Source: Clostridium_AD frigoriphilum
Lineage (GTDB): Bacteria > Bacillota > Clostridia > Clostridiales > Clostridiaceae
NCBI RefSeq assembly: GCF_036541405.1
Contig: NZ_JAZHFS010000005.1
Coordinates: forward strand, 206,513-270,512
DNA: 64,000 nucleotides
Direction of reading: 5' to 3'
Position 1 is the stretch's first letter; each line of letters starts with the position of its first letter. A program made the translations under genes and the position numbers. Shown one piece after another: positions 35,956 to 46,558 of the stretch. The notes beneath the pieces were generated by a model. The model was not told where the DNA came from, made no database searches, and was given only the letters and a program-made list of their open reading frames with translations.

Positions 35956-36162
35956 ATGTCAAAAAATCAAGTAAAACCATATGTACCATATGAAAGAGAT
36001 TTTTATGATCAAGAACCATCTGATATAAGATCTTATTCCGAAACTGATTCTACTATGCTCCCCGATCCAGTAACTGACCCCATAGTTGCTATGAATATAT
36101 CTAATGTAGAATTTGACTATACTTACTATGGTGGAGTGGAGTTTGTTGATGAAGAAGACTAA
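35956..36162 (+). CDS. Small acidic protein of unknown function
   Basis: A 68-residue protein with GGGAGG before its ATG. It is acidic and rich in Tyr, Asp and Pro (YVPYERDFYDQEPSDIRSYSETD) with no membrane segment, signal or cysteine. I do not recognise a family; such small polar proteins in spore formers are sometimes spore-associated, but nothing here shows this. It ends near a strong terminator and stands alone, opposite to both neighbours. The 35696-35955 gap upstream is very AT-rich and holds no other gene that I can see. Confidence 0.7.
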   Translation: MSKNQVKPYVPYERDFYDQEPSDIRSYSETDSTMLPDPVTDPIVAMNISNVEFDYTYYGGVEFVDEED

Positions 36163-36250
36163 CTTCTTTCTAAAAGAAGACTAATTTCTTTTGTAAAAAA
36201 GACTATCCTCTTTATACAAACATTTAACTTTATAAAGCTATAAAATGTTA

Positions 36251-36290
36251 AAAACAGATGACTTCGTTTTAGAAGTCATCTGTTTTTTTA
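36251..36290. terminator. Bidirectional terminator
   Basis: A 15-bp perfect stem (36251-36265 with 36272-36286), 6-nt loop, then T's. It lies between the 68-aa gene and the stop of the large leftward gene. Confidence 0.85.
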
Positions 36291-39200
36291 AATTATAACT
36301 TCAACTTTATGAACCCCATCAATAAATGGTACTAACCCATCAATACATAACTTACCATCAAGCCATATCCCTTTTTCTCCAATACGTTTAACCTCAATTA
36401 CATATTCATAATTATCTTTTTTATAAATAATCTCATAATTCGGCCATTCCTCTGGGACGCAAGGCTTAATAGTAAATCCTTTTCCCTCCTTTAATTTAAG
36501 ACCTAAAATAGCTTCTATTCCGATTCTATACATCCATCCTGAAGTTCCAGTATACCAACTCCAGCCGCCTCTTCCTACATGAGGTTCTTTTCCATATACA
36601 TCAGCAGTCATTACATATGGCTCTGTTTTAAATCTCTCACATTCAGGCAGCGTTTTTGTATGATTTATAGGATTTATCATATTATAAAGCTTCGCTGCTG
36701 TATCACCTTTATATAGTTTAGCAAAAGCAAGAATTACCCAAGTCGCTGCGTGTGTATATTGCCCACCATTTTCCCTAACTCCAGGAACATAACCTTTAAT
36801 ATAACCGGGCTCCAAAGAAGATTTGCTAAAAGGTGGGGTCAATAGTAATATCATACCATTATCTTCTTTTATTAAATAACGTTCTAATGACTTCATAGCC
36901 TCTGTCGCCCTTTCTTTATTTGCAGCACCAGATATTACTGCCCAGGATTGAGATAGAGAATCTATCTTGCATTCTTCATTTTGCGATGAACCAAGTGGCG
37001 TTCCATCATCAAAATATGCTCTTCTATACCAATTACCATCCCACGCATTATCCTCTAGATTTTTCCTTATATACTCTTGCATATCCTTATATTTCTTAAG
37101 TTTTTCATCATCATTTTCGTATGTGCACGCCTTTGAGAAATCTTCTAATATATCATATAAGAACCATCCTAACCATACACTTTCACCTTTTCCCTTATTA
37201 CCCACAGTACTCATTCCATCGTTCCAATCTCCACTTCCCATAAGAGGGATATTGTGAGGTCCAAATTTAAGGGCTTTTTCTATAGCTTTTATACAATGTT
37301 CATATATACTACCTGTAAAATCTGCCCTTCCCGAAATGTTATATCTTTCATCTTCTCCATCTGCAAGTGGTGTATCCATTAAATATTCCGCTTGTTCATT
37401 AAGGATATCAAAATCGCCTGTATTTTTTATATAATCCATAGTGACATATGGTAGCCATAATAAATCATCGGAAAATCTTGTTCTTATTCCACTATCTACA
37501 ACGGGGTGCCACCAATGTTGTACATCCCCTTCAACAAATTGCCTCGAAGCACTATACAAAATTTGTTTTCTTGTCATGCTAGGCTCAATCATGCTTAGTG
37601 ACATAACATCCTGGAGTTGATCTCTAAATCCATATGCTCCACCGGATTGGTAAAAAGCAGTTCTTGCCCATAATCTACATACTATAGTCTGATACATTAA
37701 CCATCCATTAAGCATTAAATCCATGCTCTTATCTGGTGTCTTAACCTGAATCGTATGAAGTATTTTGTTCCAATATCTTTTAACGTTTTCTAGTGCAGTA
37801 TCCACTTTTTTATAATCTTCAAATTCCTTTACTACCTTTGAAATATTATCCAAATTCTCATTTTCACCAAGCATCGCTACTAATTCTATTTCCATGTTAG
37901 GCTCTAGATGAATTTTCGAAGTAACTGCAAGGCATGGATCCAGGCCCGCTCCAACATTATTCGAGAGTCCTATTCTCTTTAGAACTTCCGGATTCTCAAC
38001 ACTTCCTCCTCTTCCTAAAAACTCACTTCTATCACCAGTGAAGCTTTGCTCATAACCTCCCGATAACTTTAAATAAGACTTTAATTTACCAAAATGCTGA
38101 TTATAACAATTTGTTGCATACATATATTCTTGTTCTTCATTAATATAAGTAACTATGTGCTGAGCCGTATGCTGAGGTACTACGCCCATAACAAGTTCAG
38201 CATAATAAGTTATACTTATATCTCTAGCTATATCACTATTATTCTTTAATTTTATTTTGCATAACTTAACATTATGCGACATTGGCACAAACATAGTTAC
38301 TTCACCCATAATACCAAAAACCTCATGTTTGAAGTTTGAATATCCAAAACCATGTTCTATTAAGTATTCTCCACCATCCCTTATAGGTCTAGGTGTAATG
38401 CTCCATATACTCCCATTATTATCATCTCTCAAATATATAGCTTCTGAGCACTCATCACTTATCCAATCATTGGACCAAGTAGTAATTTTATTTTCCCGAC
38501 TATTACTATTCCATGTATAAGGTGATCCACATTCTGATACATGAAATCCAAAATTACCATTTGAAATTACATTTATCCATGGTGCTGGGGTATTATTAAA
38601 ATCTTTAAGTAGGATAGTATAATTTTCACCTTTGACATCAAAACCACCGAGCCCATTAAAATACTCTAATGGTTTTATATTGAACTTATGCTCCTTAAAC
38701 CTGAATTCATTTTTTAAAGTTTGAAGTAATGGTAACTTCTGTACTCTCTTATTCTTATTTTGAATCTGAGATACTAACATTCCCTTACATGAATCTATAA
38801 CCAACCTAGCTATAGCTATTAATAGCTCTATATCTTCATCTTTAATATTAGCCTTATTAAGTATAAATAATCCACCCGGTTTGTTTTCTTTATCTCTTAA
38901 GTGACTTCCACCTACTAAATCCTTAATATCGGCTTGTAGTGGCTGATCATAGGTCGTCGTTTGAAGGTTTATTATCACCAAATCAACCCTTAATCCTTTA
39001 AGACTTAAGTATTCATGAGCATTTATAAGTTGGCGAACTAAATCTTTATCTTTACTCTCACGAACTATTAGAAGAATTATAGGTAAATCCCCTGAAATAC
39101 CATATCCCCAAAGAGTGAATTGTCCCTTTTTTACATTTTTTATATACTTTTCTCTTTGTCTAAATGTAGAATTTAAAAATAAAATTTTGGAAGCTATAAC

Positions 39201-42200
39201 TTGATATAAATTTGCCTGAGTAGATTTTATGCCTAAGTATTTCATATCTACCTGAGTTTGACTCCAAGCTAGTTCAAATACCCTATTTATGTTATGAAAT
39301 TCACTATATTTTTTAGCTAGACTTATCACTTCTTCTTTTGTATTAGCTATTGACGTAGTGAATGCTATAATGCATGTTTCACCAGGTTTAATTTTAACTC
39401 TTCTTCTTATACTTACTATAGGGTCAAGTACAGCTCCAACAGTATTAGATAATACTGAATCTCCCCTCATTGATATAGGATGTATTGTATTCTCACCACG
39501 CCCTATGAAATTAGCCCTACTAGTCTCATATTGAATAGTTCCAATAGTATTCCCTTGAGTTGCTACAGTTTGCATAAGCCAAGGCTGTTTCTCTCCCTTA
39601 GACCTCGGCCTTCTCGTTGCAATGATACAACTAGGATTATCAACATACTCCGTTTTCACAAACAAATTTCCGAATGCTGGATGTACTATATCAGCATCGT
39701 AATGAGCTAGAGTTACCTCAAAATAGCTTGTTATCTCTAAATTTTTACTTTTGGTGCCTTTATTTACAATTGATAATCTTCTTACCTCTGAATTATCCTC
39801 TGTAGCCACAGTAATTTCCATACGAGTGGCAATATTTTTATCACTTCTTGCAAACTCAGCCTTGTCTAATGCGAATGTTACTTCATAACTATCACTTGGC
39901 TTTTTACAGGGCTCATAAGCTGCACTAAAAAACTCATTTTCGTCAGTATCTTTGATATAAACAAACATACCTGTATTGTCTTTTGTAACATCTTCCTTCC
40001 ATCTATAAATCATAGTTTTATCACGCAAAGCATATCCTGCTCCACTATTAGAAATCATTAGTGAATAATTTCCATTTGAAATTAAATGTGTTTCCGGAGT
40101 TTCCGTTTTTGCTGTAGTGTATTTTCTAACTATGATCTTTTGTTTTCCTACCGGAGTGCCTAATACCTTAAATTTACGTTCCCTATCATATACTACCCTC
40201 TTAGAAATCTTCTCTTGTAGTAATAACTCTGTAGCTTTTACTTTTGGTAGTGCATGAAATCTTTTTTGTAGAATGTTATTTAATAATACATTATCTAAAG
40301 CCATCAAACTCATACCTTCGTGATGAATCATAAAACACTTGATTATAGCCTTAGTATCATCTTTAGACATTCTGTTTTTAGTATAATCTACAGCCTCATA
40401 AAATCCGTAATTCCCCTCAAGGCCTTCACGCGTAAGTCTTTTAAGATTATCGTAAGCTCCTCTAAAGTCAGTTTGGAGTGCCATGACAGTTGAATATGGT
40501 GAAATAACCAATTCATTTTCAAGTCCTGACTTTAATCCTACTCCAGCTACTCCAAACGCTTTATATTGATAATTTAAATTTAAATCAAATTTATAAAATG
40601 CAGATTCAGATATACCAAAAGGTACCCCTCTTTCACTACAATATTGCTTTTGTGCACCGATTACAGCATTATAAGTTTCATCAAGCATTGTGCCTGGATA
40701 ATTTTTCATTATAAGCAGTGGCATCATGTACTCAAACATTGTTCCGCTCCAGGAAACTAAACCCTTACTTTTTCCCATGTTAGTCATAGCTCTTCCAAGT
40801 TTAAACCAATGTTTTTTAGGAACATCTCCTTTTGCAATAGCAACGAAGCTGGCTTGCCTTGACTCAGAAGCCAATAGATCATAATAACTCTTACCTAGAT
40901 TATCATTCTCCACATCATATCCAATTCTAAATAGTTCCCTCTCCTCATCATATAACATCTTAAAATCAGTAGCTTCCGCCATAGAATTTAGTTTTTCTTT
41001 TAAGCCCTCTATCTTGCTAATAACAGCTTGAGTTTTCTCTTTTGTTTGTTGTAACAAATCTTTTAATTTTGATAACGATTTATCATTTTTCACTTTGTCA
41101 CCTAACATATTTAATATGTTTGTTGTTTTTTCTGGGATACTAATTATAGCTGCTCCCTCAAGCAAACACCTCATAGACTTAGTAAGTTCCAAATCGGATT
41201 CTTTGTCAAAGACATAATCACCCCAAGAAAATAGTTCACTTATTTCCTCTAAATACCCACCTACATCACTTTTTAGTTTTTTATTCCAATATGATTCCAT
41301 GCAATATTCATTTTTTTCCATCTCTGCAATATTATTAGATAAATCCCTAAGCATAGTTTTCCAACAATTAAAATCTATTGTTTCACTCTCTATTCTATTT
41401 AATACGCCCTGATATAACGATTTAACTTTTGGGTATACCTCTGCTTCTTCAGAAGCAAGCCTCATAGTATCTTCCAATCCCTTAATTTGAGCATGGTTAA
41501 ACAATGGAGCCTTCAAATATTCATCTAACGCCTGTGAAACTACCCAAAGGTACCCAACTAAATTACCACTATCAACAGTAGACACATATCTAGGAAAAAG
41601 TGGGGTCTTAGTTTTAGTATCATACCAATTATAAAAGTGGCCTTTGTACATATCCAATTCTTCCATCGACATCATAATTTTATCTATTCTGCTTGTTACA
41701 TTATTAATTCCAATATACCCTAAATCATATGCAACTAAATTTGAGGTTAATTCCATTCCCATATTGGTTGGCGAAGTTCTATGCGCCACTCCATTATGTG
41801 GATCTTCTTGGTAATTATCTGGCCCAAGCCAATTGTTTTCATCATTTATAAAATCCTCAAAATAAGCCCAAGTTTTCCTGCTAAGTTTTCTTAAGTAATT
41901 CTTTTCTTCACTAGTAATTTCAAAAGATTCAAACTCCCTATCACGACTTATAACATAGGCAATTACGGGACTTAAAAACCAAATCACACAAGAAGGTATG
42001 CTAAGAAATCCAACACTCATACTTGCATTAAATGATATAACTAGAATTAAAACTGAAATTGCACTACCAACCCACATATCTTCTATGAAATTTTTAAGTT
42101 TCTTACCAACTTTTACTTCAACATCCGCCGCTGACCGCCACTCTAATAAGTTTTTTTTACTTATTAGTACTCTGTATAGTGTTCTAATTATAGCATCCGT

Positions 42201-44918
42201 CATCATATATGCTTGATAAGGTATAAAACAAAAAATCAAAAATACCTGTTCGATAGCCATCTTACTATTTTCAATTTTGCCAGATAAACTTACCCCTAAA
42301 GCAGGAGAAACTACAGCTTCGCTTACGTCAAAAAGTATAGGTGCTAAAATAGCTACGAAAGCTGCAATAACCCATTTATCCGTACTATCTGGCAATACTC
42401 CGCCTAAAGCAAGTATAAGCAAAATCGTAACGGAAGGTGCAATTAAACTTCTTCTTAAGTTATCGAATATCTTCCATTTAGATATTTTGTTTAATGGTGA
42501 AGACTTTTTAAGCCAACGTAATAATTGCCAATCCCCTCTAGTCCATCTGTGTAACCTCATAGCACTAGCGTTATAATAAGATGGGTATCCATCTATAAAT
42601 TCCACATCAGTAACTAATGCGGTCCTAACATATGAACCCTCAAGCAGGTCATGACTTAATACAGCATTTTCAGGTATTTCATCCTTTAACATATAGTTAA
42701 AGACATCTACATTGTAAATACCTTTACCAGTAAAAATGCCCTCCCCAAATAAATCTTGATATACATCAGAGACCGCGGTAGTATAAATATCTATACCTGT
42801 TTCACCAGAAAAAATCTTTGAAAATATAGTTTTGTTTGCGCTAAGAATAGACACTCCTATTCTTGGTTGCATTAGACCATATCCTCTGATTACTCTCTTT
42901 TTATTATTGTCTATAACAGCATTATTAAGTGGATGTGCCATAGCCCCTATTAGTTTTTTCGCAGAGTCCCTTGGAAGTTTTGTATCTGAATCTAAAGTAA
43001 TAACATATTTAACCATTCTGAGATCCTCTGCATTATTACTCATTACATTGTAACTAGTATTCTGCTTACCTCTTAAAAACTCATTAAACTCCATAAGTTT
43101 TCCACGTTTTCTCTCAAATCCTATCCACTTATTTTCTTTTTCATTATATTGCCTTAATCTATTTAAAAAGAAAAATATTTTTTTACCTGAGATACAATAT
43201 TTTTTATTTAATTTCTCTATTTCTAAAAGTCCAACATCAACTATCTCTTTATCGGATACTTCATCTTTAGTATCACTATCCTTAAAGTCACCAAGAAGTG
43301 CAAAGAATAGATTGCTTTGCGAATTCGCTAAATAGTATATTTCTAAATCCTTTACTAATTCAATTACCCTAGAAGCATTATTTAATAAAGTAGGAATTAC
43401 TACAACTGTACTATATTTTTCTGGTATCCCCTCTTCGAAATCCATTTTAGGAATAAATGAGGTCGTACATAGAAGACTTATGCTCCAGTTTAAAATTGAG
43501 ATTGTTATTTCACTACATGGTACTAATATAACAATTACAGCTAGTATATATCTCCATAACTCTTTATCATTATCATTTAATAAGCTGCTTAAAATAATTA
43601 AACCCACTATTAATAAAGTAACTATACCAATAGTACTTATATAAACATTATCTATATTTTTATTTTTGCAATTTATCAGTTTTTCCATACCAGTACTTTT
43701 ATACTCTATTTTTTTCTTTAATTCATCTAGTCCATCATCTATTAGATAATAACCTACATGGTTTTTATAAGTATTATTTTCTGGCATTTCCGTATCATAA
43801 CAACATTCAATTGCTTTTTTTGCTATATAAGATTCTGCAAGTTTTGTATGTTTAGATAATTTTTCTATTTCATGTCTATATTTATCCCTTGACTTAAAAT
43901 CCATTTTTCTATAAATGTGTGCAGGGTCTTCTCTTAAAATAACCTCTACAGGACTTAACTTTTCGAAATATTTTTTCCAATTTAAACCTTCAATAACTCT
44001 TATACTGTTAATAGAGTTTGCCATAGAAATTTCAAAATTAGCCTCTATTTGATGTTCTAATGCTATGATTTTGTCCGAACTTGTGTCCTGCGCTCCAAGT
44101 CTTTCATCTATAAAATCATAAACCTCCTTAGAATCAATCCCATTGTCCCTTAACAATTTAAGTAATCTTTCCGTGAAGTGCAATGTAAATATATTTTTTT
44201 TACTATTTAAAAGCGATAACTCTATATTTATTTTATCTTCGTTAAAAGCATTAATTAACCTCTCTGCAACTAATTCTGCCTCTTTTTTATCTTCCTCTGC
44301 TTTAACAATTTTTTCAGTTATCTTACTAATATTTTGTATTAATGCTATTCGTAGCATTATAGGTATAGCCCAAAGTTCACCAGATGCCAGTATGGTATTC
44401 TTTTGATATGCGCGAATAAAGTCTTCAATTACATGTTCATCCATTCTACCATCAGTGTGAGATACTATTTCAATGGCAATATGATAAACCCTTGGGTATC
44501 CCTTAATAACGCCCTTGTATATTACCGGTAAATCTTTATAATATGTTTGTGGCATATTATATTTTATACTTTTGTATTCTTTTTCTATTAAATAAAGATT
44601 ATCCAAAAGCCATTCTGCAGCAGGTAACACCTCTTTTTTATTTTTACATTCTTTGTCTATTTTCTCGTATCCTTCTAAAATTTTTGCGTAGCTTCCATCT
44701 AAATTACTAATAAGCTTTTTTTTGCAATTAGTATTTTTTACATCAGAGTAATGACGTGCTATTTCGAAAGCATGTTTTTCCAAATCTTCTCTATTAACAT
44801 TTATGGTTGGTACATCTTTCAATAAATTTTCTTCTTCATAATGATTTAAATTTTTTCTTACAACTATATAAACTAAAATACTTATTGCAACTATTGCCCC
44901 TAATATAACATATGGCAT
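36288..44918 (-). CDS. Cyclic beta-1,2-glucan synthase-like protein (NdvB/Cgs type)
   Basis: A giant membrane enzyme of 2876 residues. There is an N-terminal membrane helix, then another pair near 440-480. A GT84-type glycosyltransferase domain (about 500-810) has VITLDSDTKLP with the D643-S-D645 metal motif and HRWTRGDWQLLRWL. Several membrane segments follow (about 830-1020), then a glucoamylase-like domain (about 1040-1550: AHRTSPTNMG, GLVSWSGTMFEYMMP) and two GH94-type repeats. The second carries GSGDWNDGM (2561-2569), the catalytic-acid signature of glycoside phosphorylases. Rhizobial homologues make and trim osmoregulatory cyclic glucans. The product here is unproven. The ATG at 44918 has AAAGGGGTG upstream; a start at 44993 lacks one. 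Confidence 0.9.
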   Translation of the reverse strand: MPYVILGAIVAISILVYIVVRKNLNHYEEENLLKDVPTINVNREDLEKHAFEIARHYSDVKNTNCKKKLISNLDGSYAKILEGYEKIDKECKNKKEVLPAAEWLLDNLYLIEKEYKSIKYNMPQTYYKDLPVIYKGVIKGYPRVYHIAIEIVSHTDGRMDEHVIEDFIRAYQKNTILASGELWAIPIMLRIALIQNISKITEKIVKAEEDKKEAELVAERLINAFNEDKINIELSLLNSKKNIFTLHFTERLLKLLRDNGIDSKEVYDFIDERLGAQDTSSDKIIALEHQIEANFEISMANSINSIRVIEGLNWKKYFEKLSPVEVILREDPAHIYRKMDFKSRDKYRHEIEKLSKHTKLAESYIAKKAIECCYDTEMPENNTYKNHVGYYLIDDGLDELKKKIEYKSTGMEKLINCKNKNIDNVYISTIGIVTLLIVGLIILSSLLNDNDKELWRYILAVIVILVPCSEITISILNWSISLLCTTSFIPKMDFEEGIPEKYSTVVVIPTLLNNASRVIELVKDLEIYYLANSQSNLFFALLGDFKDSDTKDEVSDKEIVDVGLLEIEKLNKKYCISGKKIFFFLNRLRQYNEKENKWIGFERKRGKLMEFNEFLRGKQNTSYNVMSNNAEDLRMVKYVITLDSDTKLPRDSAKKLIGAMAHPLNNAVIDNNKKRVIRGYGLMQPRIGVSILSANKTIFSKIFSGETGIDIYTTAVSDVYQDLFGEGIFTGKGIYNVDVFNYMLKDEIPENAVLSHDLLEGSYVRTALVTDVEFIDGYPSYYNASAMRLHRWTRGDWQLLRWLKKSSPLNKISKWKIFDNLRRSLIAPSVTILLILALGGVLPDSTDKWVIAAFVAILAPILFDVSEAVVSPALGVSLSGKIENSKMAIEQVFLIFCFIPYQAYMMTDAIIRTLYRVLISKKNLLEWRSAADVEVKVGKKLKNFIEDMWVGSAISVLILVISFNASMSVGFLSIPSCVIWFLSPVIAYVISRDREFESFEITSEEKNYLRKLSRKTWAYFEDFINDENNWLGPDNYQEDPHNGVAHRTSPTNMGMELTSNLVAYDLGYIGINNVTSRIDKIMMSMEELDMYKGHFYNWYDTKTKTPLFPRYVSTVDSGNLVGYLWVVSQALDEYLKAPLFNHAQIKGLEDTMRLASEEAEVYPKVKSLYQGVLNRIESETIDFNCWKTMLRDLSNNIAEMEKNEYCMESYWNKKLKSDVGGYLEEISELFSWGDYVFDKESDLELTKSMRCLLEGAAIISIPEKTTNILNMLGDKVKNDKSLSKLKDLLQQTKEKTQAVISKIEGLKEKLNSMAEATDFKMLYDEERELFRIGYDVENDNLGKSYYDLLASESRQASFVAIAKGDVPKKHWFKLGRAMTNMGKSKGLVSWSGTMFEYMMPLLIMKNYPGTMLDETYNAVIGAQKQYCSERGVPFGISESAFYKFDLNLNYQYKAFGVAGVGLKSGLENELVISPYSTVMALQTDFRGAYDNLKRLTREGLEGNYGFYEAVDYTKNRMSKDDTKAIIKCFMIHHEGMSLMALDNVLLNNILQKRFHALPKVKATELLLQEKISKRVVYDRERKFKVLGTPVGKQKIIVRKYTTAKTETPETHLISNGNYSLMISNSGAGYALRDKTMIYRWKEDVTKDNTGMFVYIKDTDENEFFSAAYEPCKKPSDSYEVTFALDKAEFARSDKNIATRMEITVATEDNSEVRRLSIVNKGTKSKNLEITSYFEVTLAHYDADIVHPAFGNLFVKTEYVDNPSCIIATRRPRSKGEKQPWLMQTVATQGNTIGTIQYETSRANFIGRGENTIHPISMRGDSVLSNTVGAVLDPIVSIRRRVKIKPGETCIIAFTTSIANTKEEVISLAKKYSEFHNINRVFELAWSQTQVDMKYLGIKSTQANLYQVIASKILFLNSTFRQREKYIKNVKKGQFTLWGYGISGDLPIILLIVRESKDKDLVRQLINAHEYLSLKGLRVDLVIINLQTTTYDQPLQADIKDLVGGSHLRDKENKPGGLFILNKANIKDEDIELLIAIARLVIDSCKGMLVSQIQNKNKRVQKLPLLQTLKNEFRFKEHKFNIKPLEYFNGLGGFDVKGENYTILLKDFNNTPAPWINVISNGNFGFHVSECGSPYTWNSNSRENKITTWSNDWISDECSEAIYLRDDNNGSIWSITPRPIRDGGEYLIEHGFGYSNFKHEVFGIMGEVTMFVPMSHNVKLCKIKLKNNSDIARDISITYYAELVMGVVPQHTAQHIVTYINEEQEYMYATNCYNQHFGKLKSYLKLSGGYEQSFTGDRSEFLGRGGSVENPEVLKRIGLSNNVGAGLDPCLAVTSKIHLEPNMEIELVAMLGENENLDNISKVVKEFEDYKKVDTALENVKRYWNKILHTIQVKTPDKSMDLMLNGWLMYQTIVCRLWARTAFYQSGGAYGFRDQLQDVMSLSMIEPSMTRKQILYSASRQFVEGDVQHWWHPVVDSGIRTRFSDDLLWLPYVTMDYIKNTGDFDILNEQAEYLMDTPLADGEDERYNISGRADFTGSIYEHCIKAIEKALKFGPHNIPLMGSGDWNDGMSTVGNKGKGESVWLGWFLYDILEDFSKACTYENDDEKLKKYKDMQEYIRKNLEDNAWDGNWYRRAYFDDGTPLGSSQNEECKIDSLSQSWAVISGAANKERATEAMKSLERYLIKEDNGMILLLTPPFSKSSLEPGYIKGYVPGVRENGGQYTHAATWVILAFAKLYKGDTAAKLYNMINPINHTKTLPECERFKTEPYVMTADVYGKEPHVGRGGWSWYTGTSGWMYRIGIEAILGLKLKEGKGFTIKPCVPEEWPNYEIIYKKDNYEYVIEVKRIGEKGIWLDGKLCIDGLVPFIDGVHKVEVII

Positions 44919-45023
44919 TATAAACACCCCTTTAATACTTTTTGTTAATAATCTTTGTAAAGTTTTAGAACTAGTTGAAATTATTATCTCCAACTAATTG
45001 TTCAATTATTAGTAAAAACAACA

Positions 45024-45056
45024 AAAAAACTCACAATTAAATATTGTGAGTTTTTT
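45024..45056 (-). terminator. Terminator of apeB
   Basis: A 14-bp stem (45024-45037 with 45043-45056) with long A and T tails, directly downstream of apeB on the minus strand. Confidence 0.8.
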
Positions 45057-45083
45057 ATATGGATGTTAATTAGCTAATTAATC

Positions 45084-46385
45084 TTAGATTTTATAAAATT
45101 CTTCAAAAGATCTTGTTACATAAAAATGATCTAATACCCCACCTAATTCTCTTATTGAATGCATAGCCAAAGTTGGACTTCCCATATCTACTGACCGTAT
45201 ATTTAAATGAGTTGAAGATATCGGCCCTATAGTTGAACCTCCCCTAGCATCAGAACGATTAACAAATTTTTGAATCGGAACGCCTGCCTTTTCGCAAATT
45301 AATTCATAAACTGCATCTGAGTTACTATCAGTTGTATAACTTTGACTGGCACTAATTTTTATAACTGGACCCTTATTAATATATGGTTTGTTTGTTGGGT
45401 CATTTTTTTCTGGACTATTAGGATGAACAGCATGTGCATTATCTGCAGATATTATAAATGATTTAGATATAGCTCTAAAAAACTCTTCACGATTTTTATG
45501 GAGAGAAATTGTAATACGTTCTAAAATATCAACCAACATATTTGAGTCAGCTCCCTGCTTTGTTGAACTTCCCACCTCTTCGTTATCAAAACAAACTATT
45601 ACATTTGTCGCCTGGACAGACGAGTCCCTAGATATCGCACTTATCCCAGCATGTACCATCGCTAAATCATCCAACCTTGAGCTTGATATAAATTCATTAT
45701 TAAGTCCGATAATTGATCCCTTTTCGTACTCATAAAGGAATAAATCAAAATCTATAATTTGCTTAAGATCTACAGATAATTCTTTCGCAATGGCACTAAT
45801 AAGATAATTGTTTTTTTCTAGATTTTCATTAACCATTGAAAGTAATGGCAATAGATCCTTTTGCTTATTTAGCTCAATACCAGTATTAATATTTCTATTC
45901 ATATGAATAGCTAAATTAGGAATTATCATAATTGGTCTTTTAATATTTACTAACCTAGTTTCAGGATGCAAAATATCATCACTCTTTAATGTTACTCTAC
46001 CAGCTATTGATAGTGGCCTATCCATCCATGTATTTAATATAGGACCACCATAAACTTCTGTATTTAATCTTACATACACATTATCTACTACCATTTCGGG
46101 GCTCGGTTTTATTCTAAAGCTTGGTGAATCTGTGTGTGCTCCAATAATTTTAAAGCCACTTTCCTCAATTTCTCCCTTTCCAACTACAAACGCAGTTAGT
46201 GCAGAATCATTTTTAGTCACAAAATATTTTCCACCTTTTTTAAGCTCCCATTTATCTTCTTCTTTAATTTCCACAAATCCGGCTTTGCTTAAATGCTCTT
46301 TAGCCTTTGATACAGCATGATATGCTGTTGGACTATCATAAATATAATTAATAAGATTTTGGGCAAATTTTAATTCTTTAGACAT
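45084..46385 (-). CDS. apeB: M18-family aminopeptidase
   Basis: Cytosolic dinuclear zinc aminopeptidase that removes N-terminal residues from peptides. The 433 residues are full length. Metal-site blocks seen: GAHTDSPSFRIKP (first His-x-Asp), SSRLDDLAMVHAG, CFDNEEVGS with the catalytic Glu pair, SADNAHAVHPNSPEKND, and TDSNSDA followed by RSDARGGSTIGPI near the end. GGAGG precedes the ATG. It is divergent from the CDF transporter and transcribed alone. Confidence 0.95.
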   Translation of the reverse strand: MSKELKFAQNLINYIYDSPTAYHAVSKAKEHLSKAGFVEIKEEDKWELKKGGKYFVTKNDSALTAFVVGKGEIEESGFKIIGAHTDSPSFRIKPSPEMVVDNVYVRLNTEVYGGPILNTWMDRPLSIAGRVTLKSDDILHPETRLVNIKRPIMIIPNLAIHMNRNINTGIELNKQKDLLPLLSMVNENLEKNNYLISAIAKELSVDLKQIIDFDLFLYEYEKGSIIGLNNEFISSSRLDDLAMVHAGISAISRDSSVQATNVIVCFDNEEVGSSTKQGADSNMLVDILERITISLHKNREEFFRAISKSFIISADNAHAVHPNSPEKNDPTNKPYINKGPVIKISASQSYTTDSNSDAVYELICEKAGVPIQKFVNRSDARGGSTIGPISSTHLNIRSVDMGSPTLAMHSIRELGGVLDHFYVTRSFEEFYKI

Positions 46386-46558
46386 ATATATTCCTCCAAT
46401 TAATGCTAAGACATATAAGCACCTTGCTTATCTCTATTATTAGTATAACAAATTTCTTGCATAATATTTCTATAAAAGCTAAATAACTGCTATAATTGCT
46501 TGTAAGAATTATATTTGAATTTTTTTTCAAATTATACAATATAACTAGAGGTGTAAAT

